Below, in pieces: positions 33,736-42,985 of a stretch of 64,000 nucleotides of DNA. Position numbers and translations under genes: made by a program. Below the pieces are notes generated by a model. It was not told the DNA's origin, did no database searches, and worked only from the letters and a program-made list of their open reading frames with translations. Numbering within the stretch: position 1 is the first letter of the stretch; each line of letters opens with the position of its first letter. The stretch is from Marivita sp046591575 (lineage in GTDB: Bacteria; Pseudomonadota; Alphaproteobacteria; Rhodobacterales; Rhodobacteraceae): NCBI RefSeq assembly GCF_046591575.1, contig NZ_JBIQWA010000005.1, positions 248,001 to 312,000 of the forward strand. Reading direction: 5' to 3'.

Positions 33736-35841
33736 TCAAACCATCCGCTCCCAGAACCGCAGTTTGGCGCAGGTTTCGACGAACCCCGTGGCATCGTCTG
33801 GCTGATCAAGCGGGATGATGCCGTCATCCATGCTGTCGACCCCGGCCATTTTCAGGAAATCCATGCCCGCATCGCCAATGCCGATGAACTTGCCGAAGGC
33901 GAACGCATCGAGCGCGAAGGTTTTGGCGGCATGCATCCCCGCCAGCTGTTTCGCGCCATCGTCGGACACAAGCATCACAATCGCGTCGTATAACGCGGCC
34001 GGCGCACCGTCGATCTTTTGATCGGCGGGCACCTCTTTGCCGCCGGCGGTGGTGATCCCGTAAATATGAGGCGCGACCACCTCGACCATGCCGCCGGCAT
34101 CCTTCACCGCCTCCATGATCGCATCGAGCAGCGCATCATCCACGCCATCGCTTAGAAGCAGCCCCATCTTGCGCCCGGCAAAGCTCTCCGGCCCGTTTTT
34201 CAGGATCGACAGCTTGTCGGAGGGGTTCAGCCCCTCGACCGGTGCGCGTGCAGGGTTATGAGCCTTTGGCACCTCTATTAGCCCCAGCCCATCGGCGACC
34301 TTTTGGGCCAGATCGGTGTCGATATTCGGCAAATGTGCCACCAGCCGTTCGCGGATGCCCGGTGTTTCGACCTTGGACAGTTCGAAGGTGATCGCGTTGG
34401 CGATATGGTCCTGCTCAACCTCTGTCTGGCTCTGATAAAACTGCCGCGCCTGACTGTAGTGATCGGCAAACAGCTCGGGCCTGATCTTGCGCTTTTCGCC
34501 CTCGACCATTTCGGGATAGTGCTGAAAGGCCCCGTCCGGATCGGCGCGCGGCCCCCCTTCGGCCCAGCCATTGGGCTCATAATTCGCCCGCCCTTTTGGA
34601 TTGTGCATCGCCATATGACCATCCTGCTGAAAATGATGGAACGGACATTTCGGCGCGTTGATCGGGATATGGGTGAAATTCGGCCCGCCGAGGCGCTTGG
34701 TCTGCGTGTCGAGATAGGAGAAATTGCGCCCCTGCAGCAGCGGGTCATTGGTGAAATCCACACCCGGCACGATATTCTGCGTGCAAAAGGCCACCTGTTC
34801 CGTCTCGGCAAAGAAGTTGTCGACAACCCGGTCCAGAACCAGCCGCCCGATGATCCGCACCGGCACGTCCTCTTCCGGGATCAGCTTGGTCGCATCCAGA
34901 ATGTCGAACGGGAATTGATCGGCGAAATCCTCGTCGAACACCTGAACCCCCAGCTCCCATTCGGGGTAATCGCCGCTTTGGATCGCGTCCCAGAGGTCGC
35001 GGCGGTGGAAATCGGGGTCGGCCCCGTTGATCTTGACCGCCTCGGGCCAGAGCACCGATTGCAGACCCTGCTTGGGCTTCCAGTGAAATTTGACGAAGTG
35101 GCTTTTGCCCTCGGCATTGACGAAGCGGAACGTATGCACGCCAAACCCTTCCATGAAGCGGAAAGAGCGCGGGATCGCCCGGTCGGACATGATCCACATG
35201 ACCATGTGCATCGCCTGCGGCATCAGCGAGATGAAATCCCAGAAATTGTCATGCGCCGATTGCGCCTGCGGAAAGGCGCGGTCGGGCGCTTCCTTTACCG
35301 AATGGACGAGATCGGGAAATTTCATCGCATCCTGGATGAAGAAGACAGGGATGTTGTTGCCGACAATGTCCCAATTGCCCTCCTCGGTGTAAAGCTTGAC
35401 GGCAAAGCCGCGCACATCGCGGGCCAGGTCAAAAGACCCCTTGTTCCCGGCGACTGTGGAAAACCGCGCGAAAGCAGGCACCCGGCGGCCCTTTTCCTGA
35501 AACAGATGCGCCGAGGTCAGATCGGACAGCGCGTCCGTCGTTTCGAAATACCCATGCGCGCCGTAGCCGCGCGCGTGAACCACGCGCTCGGGAATGCGCT
35601 CGTGATCGAAATGAAAAATCTTTTCACGAAAGTGGAAATCTTCCAGCAACGCAGGCCCGCGCGCTCCAGCCTTCAGCGTATTCTGATCGTCATCGACGCG
35701 GATGCCCTGCGCCGTTGTCATTGCCGGTCCGCCGCGTTGATGGGGCTCTCCACCATGGCCGATGTCAGTTGGCCTGTCGGTCAGATCGTTAGAGCTTTGC
35801 GTGTCGGCGCTGGGTCGGTAAAGGGGGGTTTTGTCTGTCAT
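33736..35841 (-). CDS. katE: Large-subunit monofunctional catalase (HPII/KatE type) with DJ-1-like C-terminus
   Basis: The enzyme breaks down hydrogen peroxide with a heme. The 701-residue product has the active-site block HFDHERIPERVVHARGYGAH (distal His) and DLARDVRGFAVKLYTEEGNW. It has NNIPVFFIQDAMKFPD (active-site Asn region) and the proximal-Tyr region RLVLDRVVDNFFAETEQVAF to FSYLDTQTKRL. The last about 150 residues (GRKMGLLLSDGVDD onward) are the flavodoxin/class I amidotransferase-like domain of HPII. The ATG at 35841 has AAGGAA upstream; a longer frame to 35901 is less likely. No OxyR box was recognised in the leader. Confidence 0.95.
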   Translation of the reverse strand: MTDKTPLYRPSADTQSSNDLTDRPTDIGHGGEPHQRGGPAMTTAQGIRVDDDQNTLKAGARGPALLEDFHFREKIFHFDHERIPERVVHARGYGAHGYFETTDALSDLTSAHLFQEKGRRVPAFARFSTVAGNKGSFDLARDVRGFAVKLYTEEGNWDIVGNNIPVFFIQDAMKFPDLVHSVKEAPDRAFPQAQSAHDNFWDFISLMPQAMHMVMWIMSDRAIPRSFRFMEGFGVHTFRFVNAEGKSHFVKFHWKPKQGLQSVLWPEAVKINGADPDFHRRDLWDAIQSGDYPEWELGVQVFDEDFADQFPFDILDATKLIPEEDVPVRIIGRLVLDRVVDNFFAETEQVAFCTQNIVPGVDFTNDPLLQGRNFSYLDTQTKRLGGPNFTHIPINAPKCPFHHFQQDGHMAMHNPKGRANYEPNGWAEGGPRADPDGAFQHYPEMVEGEKRKIRPELFADHYSQARQFYQSQTEVEQDHIANAITFELSKVETPGIRERLVAHLPNIDTDLAQKVADGLGLIEVPKAHNPARAPVEGLNPSDKLSILKNGPESFAGRKMGLLLSDGVDDALLDAIMEAVKDAGGMVEVVAPHIYGITTAGGKEVPADQKIDGAPAALYDAIVMLVSDDGAKQLAGMHAAKTFALDAFAFGKFIGIGDAGMDFLKMAGVDSMDDGIIPLDQPDDATGFVETCAKLRFWERMV

Positions 35842-36131
35842 GAGAGAGTTTCCTTCGGTCTTGTTTCTGCCGCTCGGGCAGGTCGGCGGCACCTCTTTCA
35901 AAACCCGCGATGACCGGCCTGGTTCCTGCGGAACCCGCCGGTGTCGTAATTCTGGATCAAAAAAGACCTGGACGTCGCCGACATGTTTTTTGGAAAATCA
36001 TCAGGTTACTGGGTGAAATCGTTTTCCGGCCGCAGCCGTATTGACTAACGCTCGATCTTTCGCGGGCGTTCGACGATGGTATCGAACCCATTCCGCAATC
36101 TGGACTGAATGGTTTTATATATGCGGGCAAC

Positions 36132-36650
36132 TCAGTCGGCGCGCCTGACCCCATTCAAAAGGGTGTCTTGCAGTTCACCGCCATGCAGGACCGAAATGTC
36201 GCCCGTCGTTTCCAAAACCACCGCTCGCACATCTGCCATAGCCGCGACATTTGCTTCACGCAATTTCGCCATCAGATCGGATTCTGACACGCGCGTCTGC
36301 CTGAGCGCCGGAGCAATGATCTGGCCGTCTCGCATCAAAATGACCGGCGCGTTCTGAACCATGGTCTGGAATCCGTCAGACGCTTTGCGAAGCCGCGCTA
36401 TCGTATATTGAACACCCAACAACGAGGCAATCGCCAGCGCAGGTTGCAGAAATTCCAGCCAATTGGTCGCCTGGCTTGCTCCGGCCAAAAGCGAACCGGT
36501 TGCCACCGTGACCACGAAATCAAATGCATTCATTTTGGAAAAGGCCCGCAACCCGATCACGCGCACCACAACGATCACCCATAACAGAACCAAAGTGGAC
36601 AGGGCGATTGCTCTGAGCGCGGTATCCAGGACTGTGACATCGGTGAACAT
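36132..36650 (-). CDS. DUF421 (YetF-like) membrane protein
   Basis: The 172-residue protein has two or three N-terminal membrane helices, then RVIGLRAFSKMNAFDFVVTV ATG (the DUF421 signature region), and a C-terminal soluble domain with NAPVILMRDGQIIAPALRQT and ESDLMAKLREANV. Function is unknown. Relatives occur in sporulation and stress settings. The ATG at 36650 is preceded by GGAGG; a longer frame to 36713 is not needed. It lies beside the catalase gene on the same strand with a 290 bp gap in which I see no gene. Confidence 0.88.
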   Translation of the reverse strand: MFTDVTVLDTALRAIALSTLVLLWVIVVVRVIGLRAFSKMNAFDFVVTVATGSLLAGASQATNWLEFLQPALAIASLLGVQYTIARLRKASDGFQTMVQNAPVILMRDGQIIAPALRQTRVSESDLMAKLREANVAAMADVRAVVLETTGDISVLHGGELQDTLLNGVRRAD

Positions 36651-36875
36651 CGCACGCCTCCGTTCGCTGCGGGTCGTTTCGGGCGGCTGCGGATCGGTCA
36701 CAAACGCCAGCAATTCGATCTGATCAACGCATCAGACTGGGCCGGGTTCCGCAGAATGGCGCTGGCCTTGCCATGCTACGGAACCTTCAGCATCGCCGCT
36801 CCGTTAAACATTTGTATGACATAAAGGCGGACGCATAATGAGATTTCTGTGGGCAAGAGACGGGCATGCCGGGTC

Positions 36876-37820
36876 ATGACAGGATCGGAAAAGACGGCGC
36901 GTTTGAACGGCACGACCATATCCGTATTGCTCAATGATCAATCCGGCAAAAAAGACGCAGGTCCAAATGCCGACGATATTGAGACGGCGTTTCAACGGCT
37001 TGGGCATGCGGTCCGGGTGGTTCCGTTCGACCCGAACCGCGCGTTGGAGGACACGATTGCCGATCTGCTGCGCGACGACCCGGAAACGATTGTCGCGGCG
37101 GGCGGCGATGGGACCATCAGCGGCGTCGCCCAAGCGCTGTTGGGCAAGCAATGCCACTTTGGTATCCTGCCGCGTGGCACCTTCAACTACTTCGCCCGGT
37201 CGCTGGGCATCCCCCAGGATCTTGACGGTGCCGCACAGATCATTGCACAGGGGCAAACGCGCCCGTTGCGGATCGCGATGTTGAATGGTCAAACCTTTCT
37301 TAACAATGCAAACCTGGGGCTGTATCCACAGATTTTGCGGTCCCGCGAGGATATCTATGATTTCTGGGGGCGCAGCCGCGCGGCAGCCTATTGGTCGGCT
37401 TTGAAGGTTCTGTTTCAATGGCCGAAACCTTTGGTTATCACAATCCGGGCGGACGCCGAGGAAAAGACCCTGCGCACGCCTATGATTTTCGTTCTGAACA
37501 ACGCGTTCCAACTGCGCCAGATGGGTATGGAGGGTGCCGACTGTATCGAAGAGGGCAGGCTTGCCATGCTCATCGCACCAGATCAGGGCCGCCTTGGGAT
37601 GCTCAAAAGTGCGGTGGCCATGCTCATGGGGCGCGCTGCCCGACACCGTGATTTCCACCTGCTCTGCGCGACGGATTTCGAGGTCCGTGCGCAGCGCCGC
37701 AACCTGCTGGTTGCCCGCGACGGAGAACGCTGCCGTATGACCGGGCCGTTTCATTTTGCCCTGAGCGACGACACGCTTCAAACCCTTGTTCCAACAGACC
37801 CGAAAGGCGATGTGCGATGA
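36876..37820 (+). CDS. Diacylglycerol/sphingosine kinase-family lipid kinase
   Basis: The 314-residue product has the DAGK catalytic core: SVLLNDQSGKKD, VAAGGDGTISGVAQALLG (the GGDGT nucleotide loop, about residues 66-83) and ILPRGTFNYFARSLGIP. The beta-rich C-terminal domain follows (VLNNAFQLRQMGMEG). YegS/LCB5-like enzymes phosphorylate lipid alcohols at the membrane, and the exact substrate is unknown. A GTG at 36849 would add nine residues; neither start has a strong ribosome site. The next gene overlaps the stop as ATGA, so the two are coupled. Confidence 0.9.
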   Translation: MTGSEKTARLNGTTISVLLNDQSGKKDAGPNADDIETAFQRLGHAVRVVPFDPNRALEDTIADLLRDDPETIVAAGGDGTISGVAQALLGKQCHFGILPRGTFNYFARSLGIPQDLDGAAQIIAQGQTRPLRIAMLNGQTFLNNANLGLYPQILRSREDIYDFWGRSRAAAYWSALKVLFQWPKPLVITIRADAEEKTLRTPMIFVLNNAFQLRQMGMEGADCIEEGRLAMLIAPDQGRLGMLKSAVAMLMGRAARHRDFHLLCATDFEVRAQRRNLLVARDGERCRMTGPFHFALSDDTLQTLVPTDPKGDVR

Positions 37821-38635
37821 AGCGGCTCTTGCATCTGTCCGACCTGCATTTCGGGCGCGACAGACCCGAATTGCTGGAGCCTTTGGTCCAGAAAATCAAC
37901 GCTCTGGCCCCGGATGTGGTTGCGATCTCGGGCGATCTGACGCAACGGGCGCGTGCCGCACAGTTTCGACAGGCGCGCGGGCTGATCGACCGGATTGCCT
38001 GCCCGGTCCTGGTTGTGCCCGGCAACCATGACACGCCGCTGGATAACCTGATCGAGCGCATTTTCATGCCTTGGCGGCGATACCGAAAATGGATCGATAC
38101 CGATCTGGAGCCGCAAATACACGGCCCGGACTGGTCCATCGTTGGGATCAACTCGGTCAATCCGCTTGGCTGGCAGCGCGGCTGGTTCGACGCGGGCGAC
38201 ATCCGCGCCGTGCGGGACGGGTTTTCGGACACGCCCGAAAGCGCATTGCGTATCGTTGTGGTGCATCACCCGCTGGAACATCTGCCCGGAGAGCGCAAGA
38301 AACTGATGCGCGGGGCAGAGGCCGCGATTGCCGCGCTGGCAGAGGTTGGCACTGATATTGTGTTGTCGGGGCATCTGCACAGCTGGCGCGCCGATGTTTT
38401 TGCCGCCGCCCCGACCGAACCGCGGGTGCTTCAGGTGCATGCGGGAACCGTATTGTCTGACAGGTTGCGTGGGCAGGAAAACGATTTCAACCTGTTGACA
38501 CTTGATCAGGGCCGCGTCGAGGTCACGCGCTTTGTCAGTCGCGATGCAGCGGACTTCAAGCCGGAAGACAGCGCCCGGTTCGAGCGCTTTGAGGCGGGTT
38601 GGCGGGCTTTGCGGCGTGCCGACCCATCGTCGTGA
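37817..38635 (+). CDS. Calcineurin-like metallophosphoesterase
   Basis: The 272-residue product has all five blocks of the family. They are HLSDLHFGR (about residues 6-14), ISGDLTQRA (42-50), VPGNHDTPL (73-81), VVHHPLEH (about 154) and LSGHLHSW (about 189). Two metal ions in this site hydrolyse phosphodiesters or phosphomonoesters. Relatives act on cyclic nucleotides or on lipid-linked phosphates. Translational coupling to the lipid kinase suggests a lipid phosphate substrate, an inference. Confidence 0.92.
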   Translation: MKRLLHLSDLHFGRDRPELLEPLVQKINALAPDVVAISGDLTQRARAAQFRQARGLIDRIACPVLVVPGNHDTPLDNLIERIFMPWRRYRKWIDTDLEPQIHGPDWSIVGINSVNPLGWQRGWFDAGDIRAVRDGFSDTPESALRIVVVHHPLEHLPGERKKLMRGAEAAIAALAEVGTDIVLSGHLHSWRADVFAAAPTEPRVLQVHAGTVLSDRLRGQENDFNLLTLDQGRVEVTRFVSRDAADFKPEDSARFERFEAGWRALRRADPSS

Positions 38636-38680
38636 CGGAGCGCTGATCGGATTGCCCGTGCAGCGCGTGCTCACTGTCGT

Positions 38681-39433
38681 TCAATCCGCCTCTGTTTCTG
38701 CCGGATTCTGCGCCGCGTAAAATGCCGCCACTGCCGCGATCTCCTCATCTGTCATTGCCTCGGCGATGCGCGACATCACACCCAGCGGACTGCCTCGGCG
38801 CAGGCCGGAACGCCAGGCCTTCAACTGGTCGGTGATGTAACCCGCCGAATGACCCGCAAGCGGCGGTGCGATGGGCACTCTGTCCAAATCGCCGACCGCG
38901 TTGTGACACATGACGCAAGCGGTGATCTCAGCAGCCTCACCCGATTGTTGCCGTCCGGCATAGGCAAGCAGTTCACCAGCGCGCACCAATTCCCAGTCCA
39001 GATCGGCTGGTGGCGTCATATCGGGCGGGGGCAAATCGGCGTAATAGGCCAGAACGGCATGCACTTCCTGGGGTGTCAGGCGGGCGGAAATCGGGGCCAT
39101 GATCGCACTGGCACGATTGCCATTCAGAAAGTATTGGATCTGTGTCACCAGATAATCATAGGGCAGCGCGGCGAGCCGCGGTGCCTGTGCGCCGCCCGCT
39201 CCGGCAAGACCGTGACAGGCCATACATTTCATGCTGACACCGCCAGCTTGCGCACCGCCTTTGGCGATGGCGCGCCCGGTTTTCAGATGGTCTTCGCTGA
39301 ACGTCTCTGCGTTGCGTTGCGGGTCAAGCCGCTGTGCAAGCGACGCATCCTGCGCGTGGGCTGATGCCGCCATTGCAACCGACAGCGCAGCGGCAAGTAT
39401 CCGGGTACGCGTCATGGCGTATGAGACAGTCAT
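38681..39433 (-). CDS. Diheme c-type cytochrome (c4-like), exported
   Basis: The 250-residue protein has a signal peptide ending SAHAQ. Two heme c sites are present: KCMACHGLAGAGG (about residue 68) and ACVMCHNAVGDL (about 172). Methionines further on (AIMAPIS, GVMSRIAEAM) may be the sixth ligands. It is third in an amine oxidase-cytochrome-cytochrome operon. It probably passes electrons from the periplasmic flavoprotein to the respiratory chain. The ATG at 39433 with GGAGG is preferred to a later one at 39415. Confidence 0.92.
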   Translation of the reverse strand: MTVSYAMTRTRILAAALSVAMAASAHAQDASLAQRLDPQRNAETFSEDHLKTGRAIAKGGAQAGGVSMKCMACHGLAGAGGAQAPRLAALPYDYLVTQIQYFLNGNRASAIMAPISARLTPQEVHAVLAYYADLPPPDMTPPADLDWELVRAGELLAYAGRQQSGEAAEITACVMCHNAVGDLDRVPIAPPLAGHSAGYITDQLKAWRSGLRRGSPLGVMSRIAEAMTDEEIAAVAAFYAAQNPAETEAD

Positions 39434-39436
39434 GCC

Positions 39437-39883
39437 CTATCCTCCATCCAGATCGGCAAATTCCTTGCGCAACCGGGCCACGTCCTCTGCCGTGACGTCG
39501 CCCTGATACTCATTGTTCAGATTGTGTCGCAGATAGTTCGTCACGGCAGCCACTTGTTCGTTGTTCAGCCAGTCGGCAAAAGAGGGCATGGCCCCATTGC
39601 CCTCGAGGATCAGATTGACGGGATAGCGTATTGCGTTCAGCCGGGCATTCGCGGCAAGGGCGGGATAGGACGCCGCGCCATAAGCACCTTCGCCCTTTGC
39701 CCCATGACAGCCGGAACAGGCGCGCCGATACAGCGTCGCACCATCGGTATCGGTGAACATATCCGTAGTGGCTCCCAGATCTTGGGTGCCGGGTTGTACC
39801 GGCGTGTCGTGATCCTGCGCCGCAATCGGCACGGCCATCAGGGACAACGCCGTGGCAAAGATGATCGGTTGTGCATAGTTCAT
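39437..39883 (-). CDS. Monoheme c-type cytochrome, exported
   Basis: The 148-residue protein has a signal peptide (MNYAQPIIFATALSLMAVPI to AAQ) and one heme c site, ACSGCHGAKGEGAYG (about residue 55). Methionine in GNGAMPSFADWL is the likely sixth ligand. It lies 3 nt before the diheme cytochrome gene and 23 nt after the flavin oxidase gene, in one operon. It is probably the direct electron acceptor of the flavoenzyme. Confidence 0.92.
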   Translation of the reverse strand: MNYAQPIIFATALSLMAVPIAAQDHDTPVQPGTQDLGATTDMFTDTDGATLYRRACSGCHGAKGEGAYGAASYPALAANARLNAIRYPVNLILEGNGAMPSFADWLNNEQVAAVTNYLRHNLNNEYQGDVTAEDVARLRKEFADLDGG

Positions 39884-39906
39884 CGGTCTTGTCCTTTCCC
39901 GCAGGG

Positions 39907-41502
39907 TTACTGGCTGGTGGCACGGTCATGAACCTGCCGCACAGCATCCAGCGCCGACAGAAGCGAGCCTTCCTGCCAGCCGGGCAGATAGGAGATATGC
40001 TCGCCCGCGCAGACAAAGCGGTTGTCCATGGTCGCGGCGATTTCATAGTCCGGGCCGCGGTCGTCCCAGTTGCTGTAGCAGCCCAACATCCAGGGCACGC
40101 GGTGCCAGCTGAGCACGACACCATTGGAAAATTCGTCGCGATATTGCGGATGGATCTGCGCGCCCTGCGCCAGAACCGATTCCAGCCGCTCTTCCGGAGA
40201 CATGGAATTATACACGTAGGCCTGCGGGCCATAGACATAGGCCCCCAGAAGAACCCCCGGCCCATCCGAGTGCATTTCATTGGATGGATAGCCGATTTCG
40301 GCGATGGGTAGATCGGTCAGCGTGATGCCACCGTAAATCTGTTCGTCCCGTTCCCAGAAACGCCGTTTCATCTCAAGCCCGGCCTTGACCGACTCGTGAT
40401 AATGCAACTGCCGCATCACGCGGCGCATCTCGGGGGATACGTTGATCTCCAGTTGGCTGAGGATGGTGAAGGGGATGGTGCAGACGCAGTAGTCAGCGGT
40501 GACTTGACCGCCTTCGCCGCCATCACGGGCAGGCTCGTAATCGACCGTGACGCCATCTTCGCCCTGCACCACCCGCGTCACGCGGGCGTTGTGGGTGATG
40601 AGGTCGCCAACCTCACGGTGAAAGCCATGCGCAATCTGCTCCATCCCCCCGATGGGCTGGAACATGGGCGCATGGTGTCGATAGGTGGTATGGTTGCGCA
40701 TATATTGCCAGAACCGCGAGTTTAGCAGATCGTTCAGCGAGATCGGCTCAGACGGCTCCGGCGCGGCCTCCCACAAGCCACCACCGGGCGCACCGGCGTC
40801 GGGATAACCGCGATATTCAGCGATATCCAGACCCGCAGAGTAGCGATAATTGCCATCCAGAATGCCAAAGGATTTCAGCGACTCCAGTAGAATTTCGGTA
40901 TCCTCAACGCTGGCTGTCCGCTCCAATGCGCCCGCATTGGTTGCCTTGGCCAGCAATTCGGTGATTCCGCCCACATAATCGGCCCAGGCATGGCCATAGC
41001 GCACGGGTTTGCCATCAAAATGGCGGGTGGAATGCAAATAGGCGTTGTGGTTTTCCTGAACGAAGACTTCCAGCGGCACGTTGAGGCGGTGGCAATAATC
41101 CAGCAGGGCAAGATGATGGTGCGGAATACGCCAGGGGCCGATGTTGATGTACTGACCTTCAGAGAATTTCACATCCTGTGTGTAGCCGCCCAACTCTTCG
41201 ATAGTGTCGCCGCCTTTGAGCGTCCAGCAGCGGCCCCCTGCCCTGTCCTGATATTCCAGAACGCGCACCTGATAGCCGGCATTGCGCAATTCCAACGCCG
41301 CGCACATGCCAGCAAGACCAGCACCAAGAACGACGACGCTGGCACCCTCGGGTGCCCCAGACAGATCAGGCGGGCCGCGATAGGGACTTTGCTGCGCATG
41401 GCCGAGGCTGGTCATCGCGCTGAGCATAGCACTGGACCCGGCACTGAGACCAATCATCTGAAGAAGAGCTCTGCGGGACGGGAGGAAAGGTTGGTCTTGC
41501 AT
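39907..41502 (-). CDS. Tat-exported flavin amine oxidase/dehydrogenase
   Basis: The 531-residue protein has a twin-arginine signal, SRRALLQMIGLSAGSSAML (about residues 9-27). The FAD-binding fold follows (SVVVLGAGLAGMCAALELRN and DRAGGRCWTLKGGD). The C-terminal flavin block is RFVCAGEHISYLPGWQEGSL. Substrates of this family are amines or amino acids. Because two cytochromes c follow directly, it may work as a dehydrogenase handing electrons to cytochrome, not O2, as shown for nicotine-degrading NicA2 with CycN. The ATG at 41502 has GAGG upstream. The substrate is not predictable. Confidence 0.88.
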   Translation of the reverse strand: MQDQPFLPSRRALLQMIGLSAGSSAMLSAMTSLGHAQQSPYRGPPDLSGAPEGASVVVLGAGLAGMCAALELRNAGYQVRVLEYQDRAGGRCWTLKGGDTIEELGGYTQDVKFSEGQYINIGPWRIPHHHLALLDYCHRLNVPLEVFVQENHNAYLHSTRHFDGKPVRYGHAWADYVGGITELLAKATNAGALERTASVEDTEILLESLKSFGILDGNYRYSAGLDIAEYRGYPDAGAPGGGLWEAAPEPSEPISLNDLLNSRFWQYMRNHTTYRHHAPMFQPIGGMEQIAHGFHREVGDLITHNARVTRVVQGEDGVTVDYEPARDGGEGGQVTADYCVCTIPFTILSQLEINVSPEMRRVMRQLHYHESVKAGLEMKRRFWERDEQIYGGITLTDLPIAEIGYPSNEMHSDGPGVLLGAYVYGPQAYVYNSMSPEERLESVLAQGAQIHPQYRDEFSNGVVLSWHRVPWMLGCYSNWDDRGPDYEIAATMDNRFVCAGEHISYLPGWQEGSLLSALDAVRQVHDRATSQ

Positions 41503-41900
41503 TGTGGCCTCGAATTTTAAGATCAATTGGCGGGCATGACAGGCTAACGCGGCACATCGGGTACGGGTTCCGCACGGGATTTACGCAAACCGACGTGTTG
41601 TCCCGCGTATGCGCCGGAGCTTTGCCATGGTTGGTTCCTGTCGGCCCCACGCCTCTAGACTGGCGGTCAAGATATCGCGCCGCAATGTGCCGAAAGGCTG
41701 TAGCGGCTCGGTAAACCTTGCAAAGCGCAGGCTAGGTGCCGTGTGACCGCCGATCTAACGCGGTCACGCCATTGGGATCGTTCAGCACGAGTTGCCGCCG
41801 TCCCAATTTATCCAACCCAAGGAACTGCATAGTCCAAGACAATCCAAGCAGTGCGGAGCAATAATCGCGGATTACACAAATCAATTGAGGAGAGACCCCG
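41503..41900. other. Divergent intergenic region, 398 bp
   Basis: Separates the amine oxidase operon (minus) from a run of small exported-protein genes (plus). No gene, tRNA or strong hairpin is visible. It must hold the divergent promoters, but none could be assigned with confidence. Confidence 0.5.
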
Positions 41901-42401
41901 GTGCAAGTTCTTCTAACGAAACGCATTCTGTTATCTTCGATTGCCGCAAGTGCCTTGGTCTTTGCGGCGAAAGGGGTCAGGGCCGCTGATCCTGGCGATA
42001 CCGCCGCGCAGATTTATGCAATCTATGTTGACGCAATGACCCAGACAAACGCAGCCCTTGAAGGGTCGCCGCCGGTCACTCTCGAACTCGGCGCAGACCT
42101 CGACACGATCAAGGAAGCGGCGGTGACCAAACTTGTGGCACTGGGACACGACGTTGCGGCGATGAGCGCAAGCGATCGTGCAAGTGTTGAGGGCAAGCTA
42201 AGCAGTTTGGTGTCCTCGATCCACCGCGACCCCGCAACCAAGGATGTCTACACTGGCTACCAAAGCATCTGGAAGGCATATGTCGGTGAGGATCAGGAAT
42301 TTTTTGAAAAGATCAAATCGCTGAACATCCTGACGCAATATGCTTTTTTCGATCTTCTGCGCAAACAAGAGCCCGACGAAGCCGACCGGCTGGGCGTGTG
42401 A
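41901..42401 (+). CDS. Exported protein of unknown function, 166 aa
   Basis: Not recognised. A GTG start with GAGGAGAG upstream gives a signal peptide (TKRILLSSIAASALVFAAKG to VRA). The mature part is mostly helical and charged, without cysteines. Its stop overlaps the start of the next gene (GTGTGA), so the two are coupled. First of a group of small exported proteins. Confidence 0.7.
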   Translation: MQVLLTKRILLSSIAASALVFAAKGVRAADPGDTAAQIYAIYVDAMTQTNAALEGSPPVTLELGADLDTIKEAAVTKLVALGHDVAAMSASDRASVEGKLSSLVSSIHRDPATKDVYTGYQSIWKAYVGEDQEFFEKIKSLNILTQYAFFDLLRKQEPDEADRLGV

Positions 42402-42931
42402 AAAACGCACTGACGGTGCTGGCCATCTGCATGGCCAGTCCGGGCTCTGCCGATCTTCTGGCCGATCTTGCCCCGCCACCGCCAAGCGACGGTGCGTGTT
42501 GGGAACGGACCTATGATGACGCTCATCTTGCGCGCCATCCCCGCCAGAAAGTCACGGACATCCGGTTTCACTTGCAGAACATCGCGGGCGAATATGCGTT
42601 TAACATCGCCATTGCGACGCGTGAACGTGCGGGCCAGCTGCACGGATATTGCAGTCTAGACCCGGATGGGTCTGTTGCCTGTCTCGTGGCTTGTGACGGC
42701 GGCGAGATATATCTGCGACGGTCACGGATCAAAGGGGCTATCCTGTTGGCCGTGGATTCGCTTGATCGCTTGCACGTCAACGCAAAATGCAAAGGAAAAG
42801 ACAACGACGGAGCGGAGGCTTTCATGATCCAGGCCGAGCCAGATGACAGGCTGTTTCTGCTGCATGCAACAAGCGTGCGGACCTGTACGGTGCAACCGTT
42901 CAAACCCTTTCTGGACCACCGCGGAAAATGA
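42398..42931 (+). CDS. Exported protein of unknown function, 177 aa
   Basis: Not recognised. The GTG start at 42398 overlaps the previous stop. It has a short signal peptide (KNALTVLAICMASPGSA), then a proline patch and a mature domain with five cysteines (C34, C86, C95, C99, C127). A CSLDPDGSVACLVACDGGEI stretch looks like a disulphide-stapled beta sheet. Probably periplasmic. Confidence 0.68.
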   Translation: MKNALTVLAICMASPGSADLLADLAPPPPSDGACWERTYDDAHLARHPRQKVTDIRFHLQNIAGEYAFNIAIATRERAGQLHGYCSLDPDGSVACLVACDGGEIYLRRSRIKGAILLAVDSLDRLHVNAKCKGKDNDGAEAFMIQAEPDDRLFLLHATSVRTCTVQPFKPFLDHRGK

Positions 42932-42985
42932 AGGCCATGCGACAGGGTGTTAACCGCCCAAATTGCTTGATCGCTTTTGCCTGAC

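Noticed and set aside
34303..35913. 536-codon open frame on the plus strand
   Set aside because: Antisense shadow of the catalase gene. The catalase motifs on the other strand are unambiguous.
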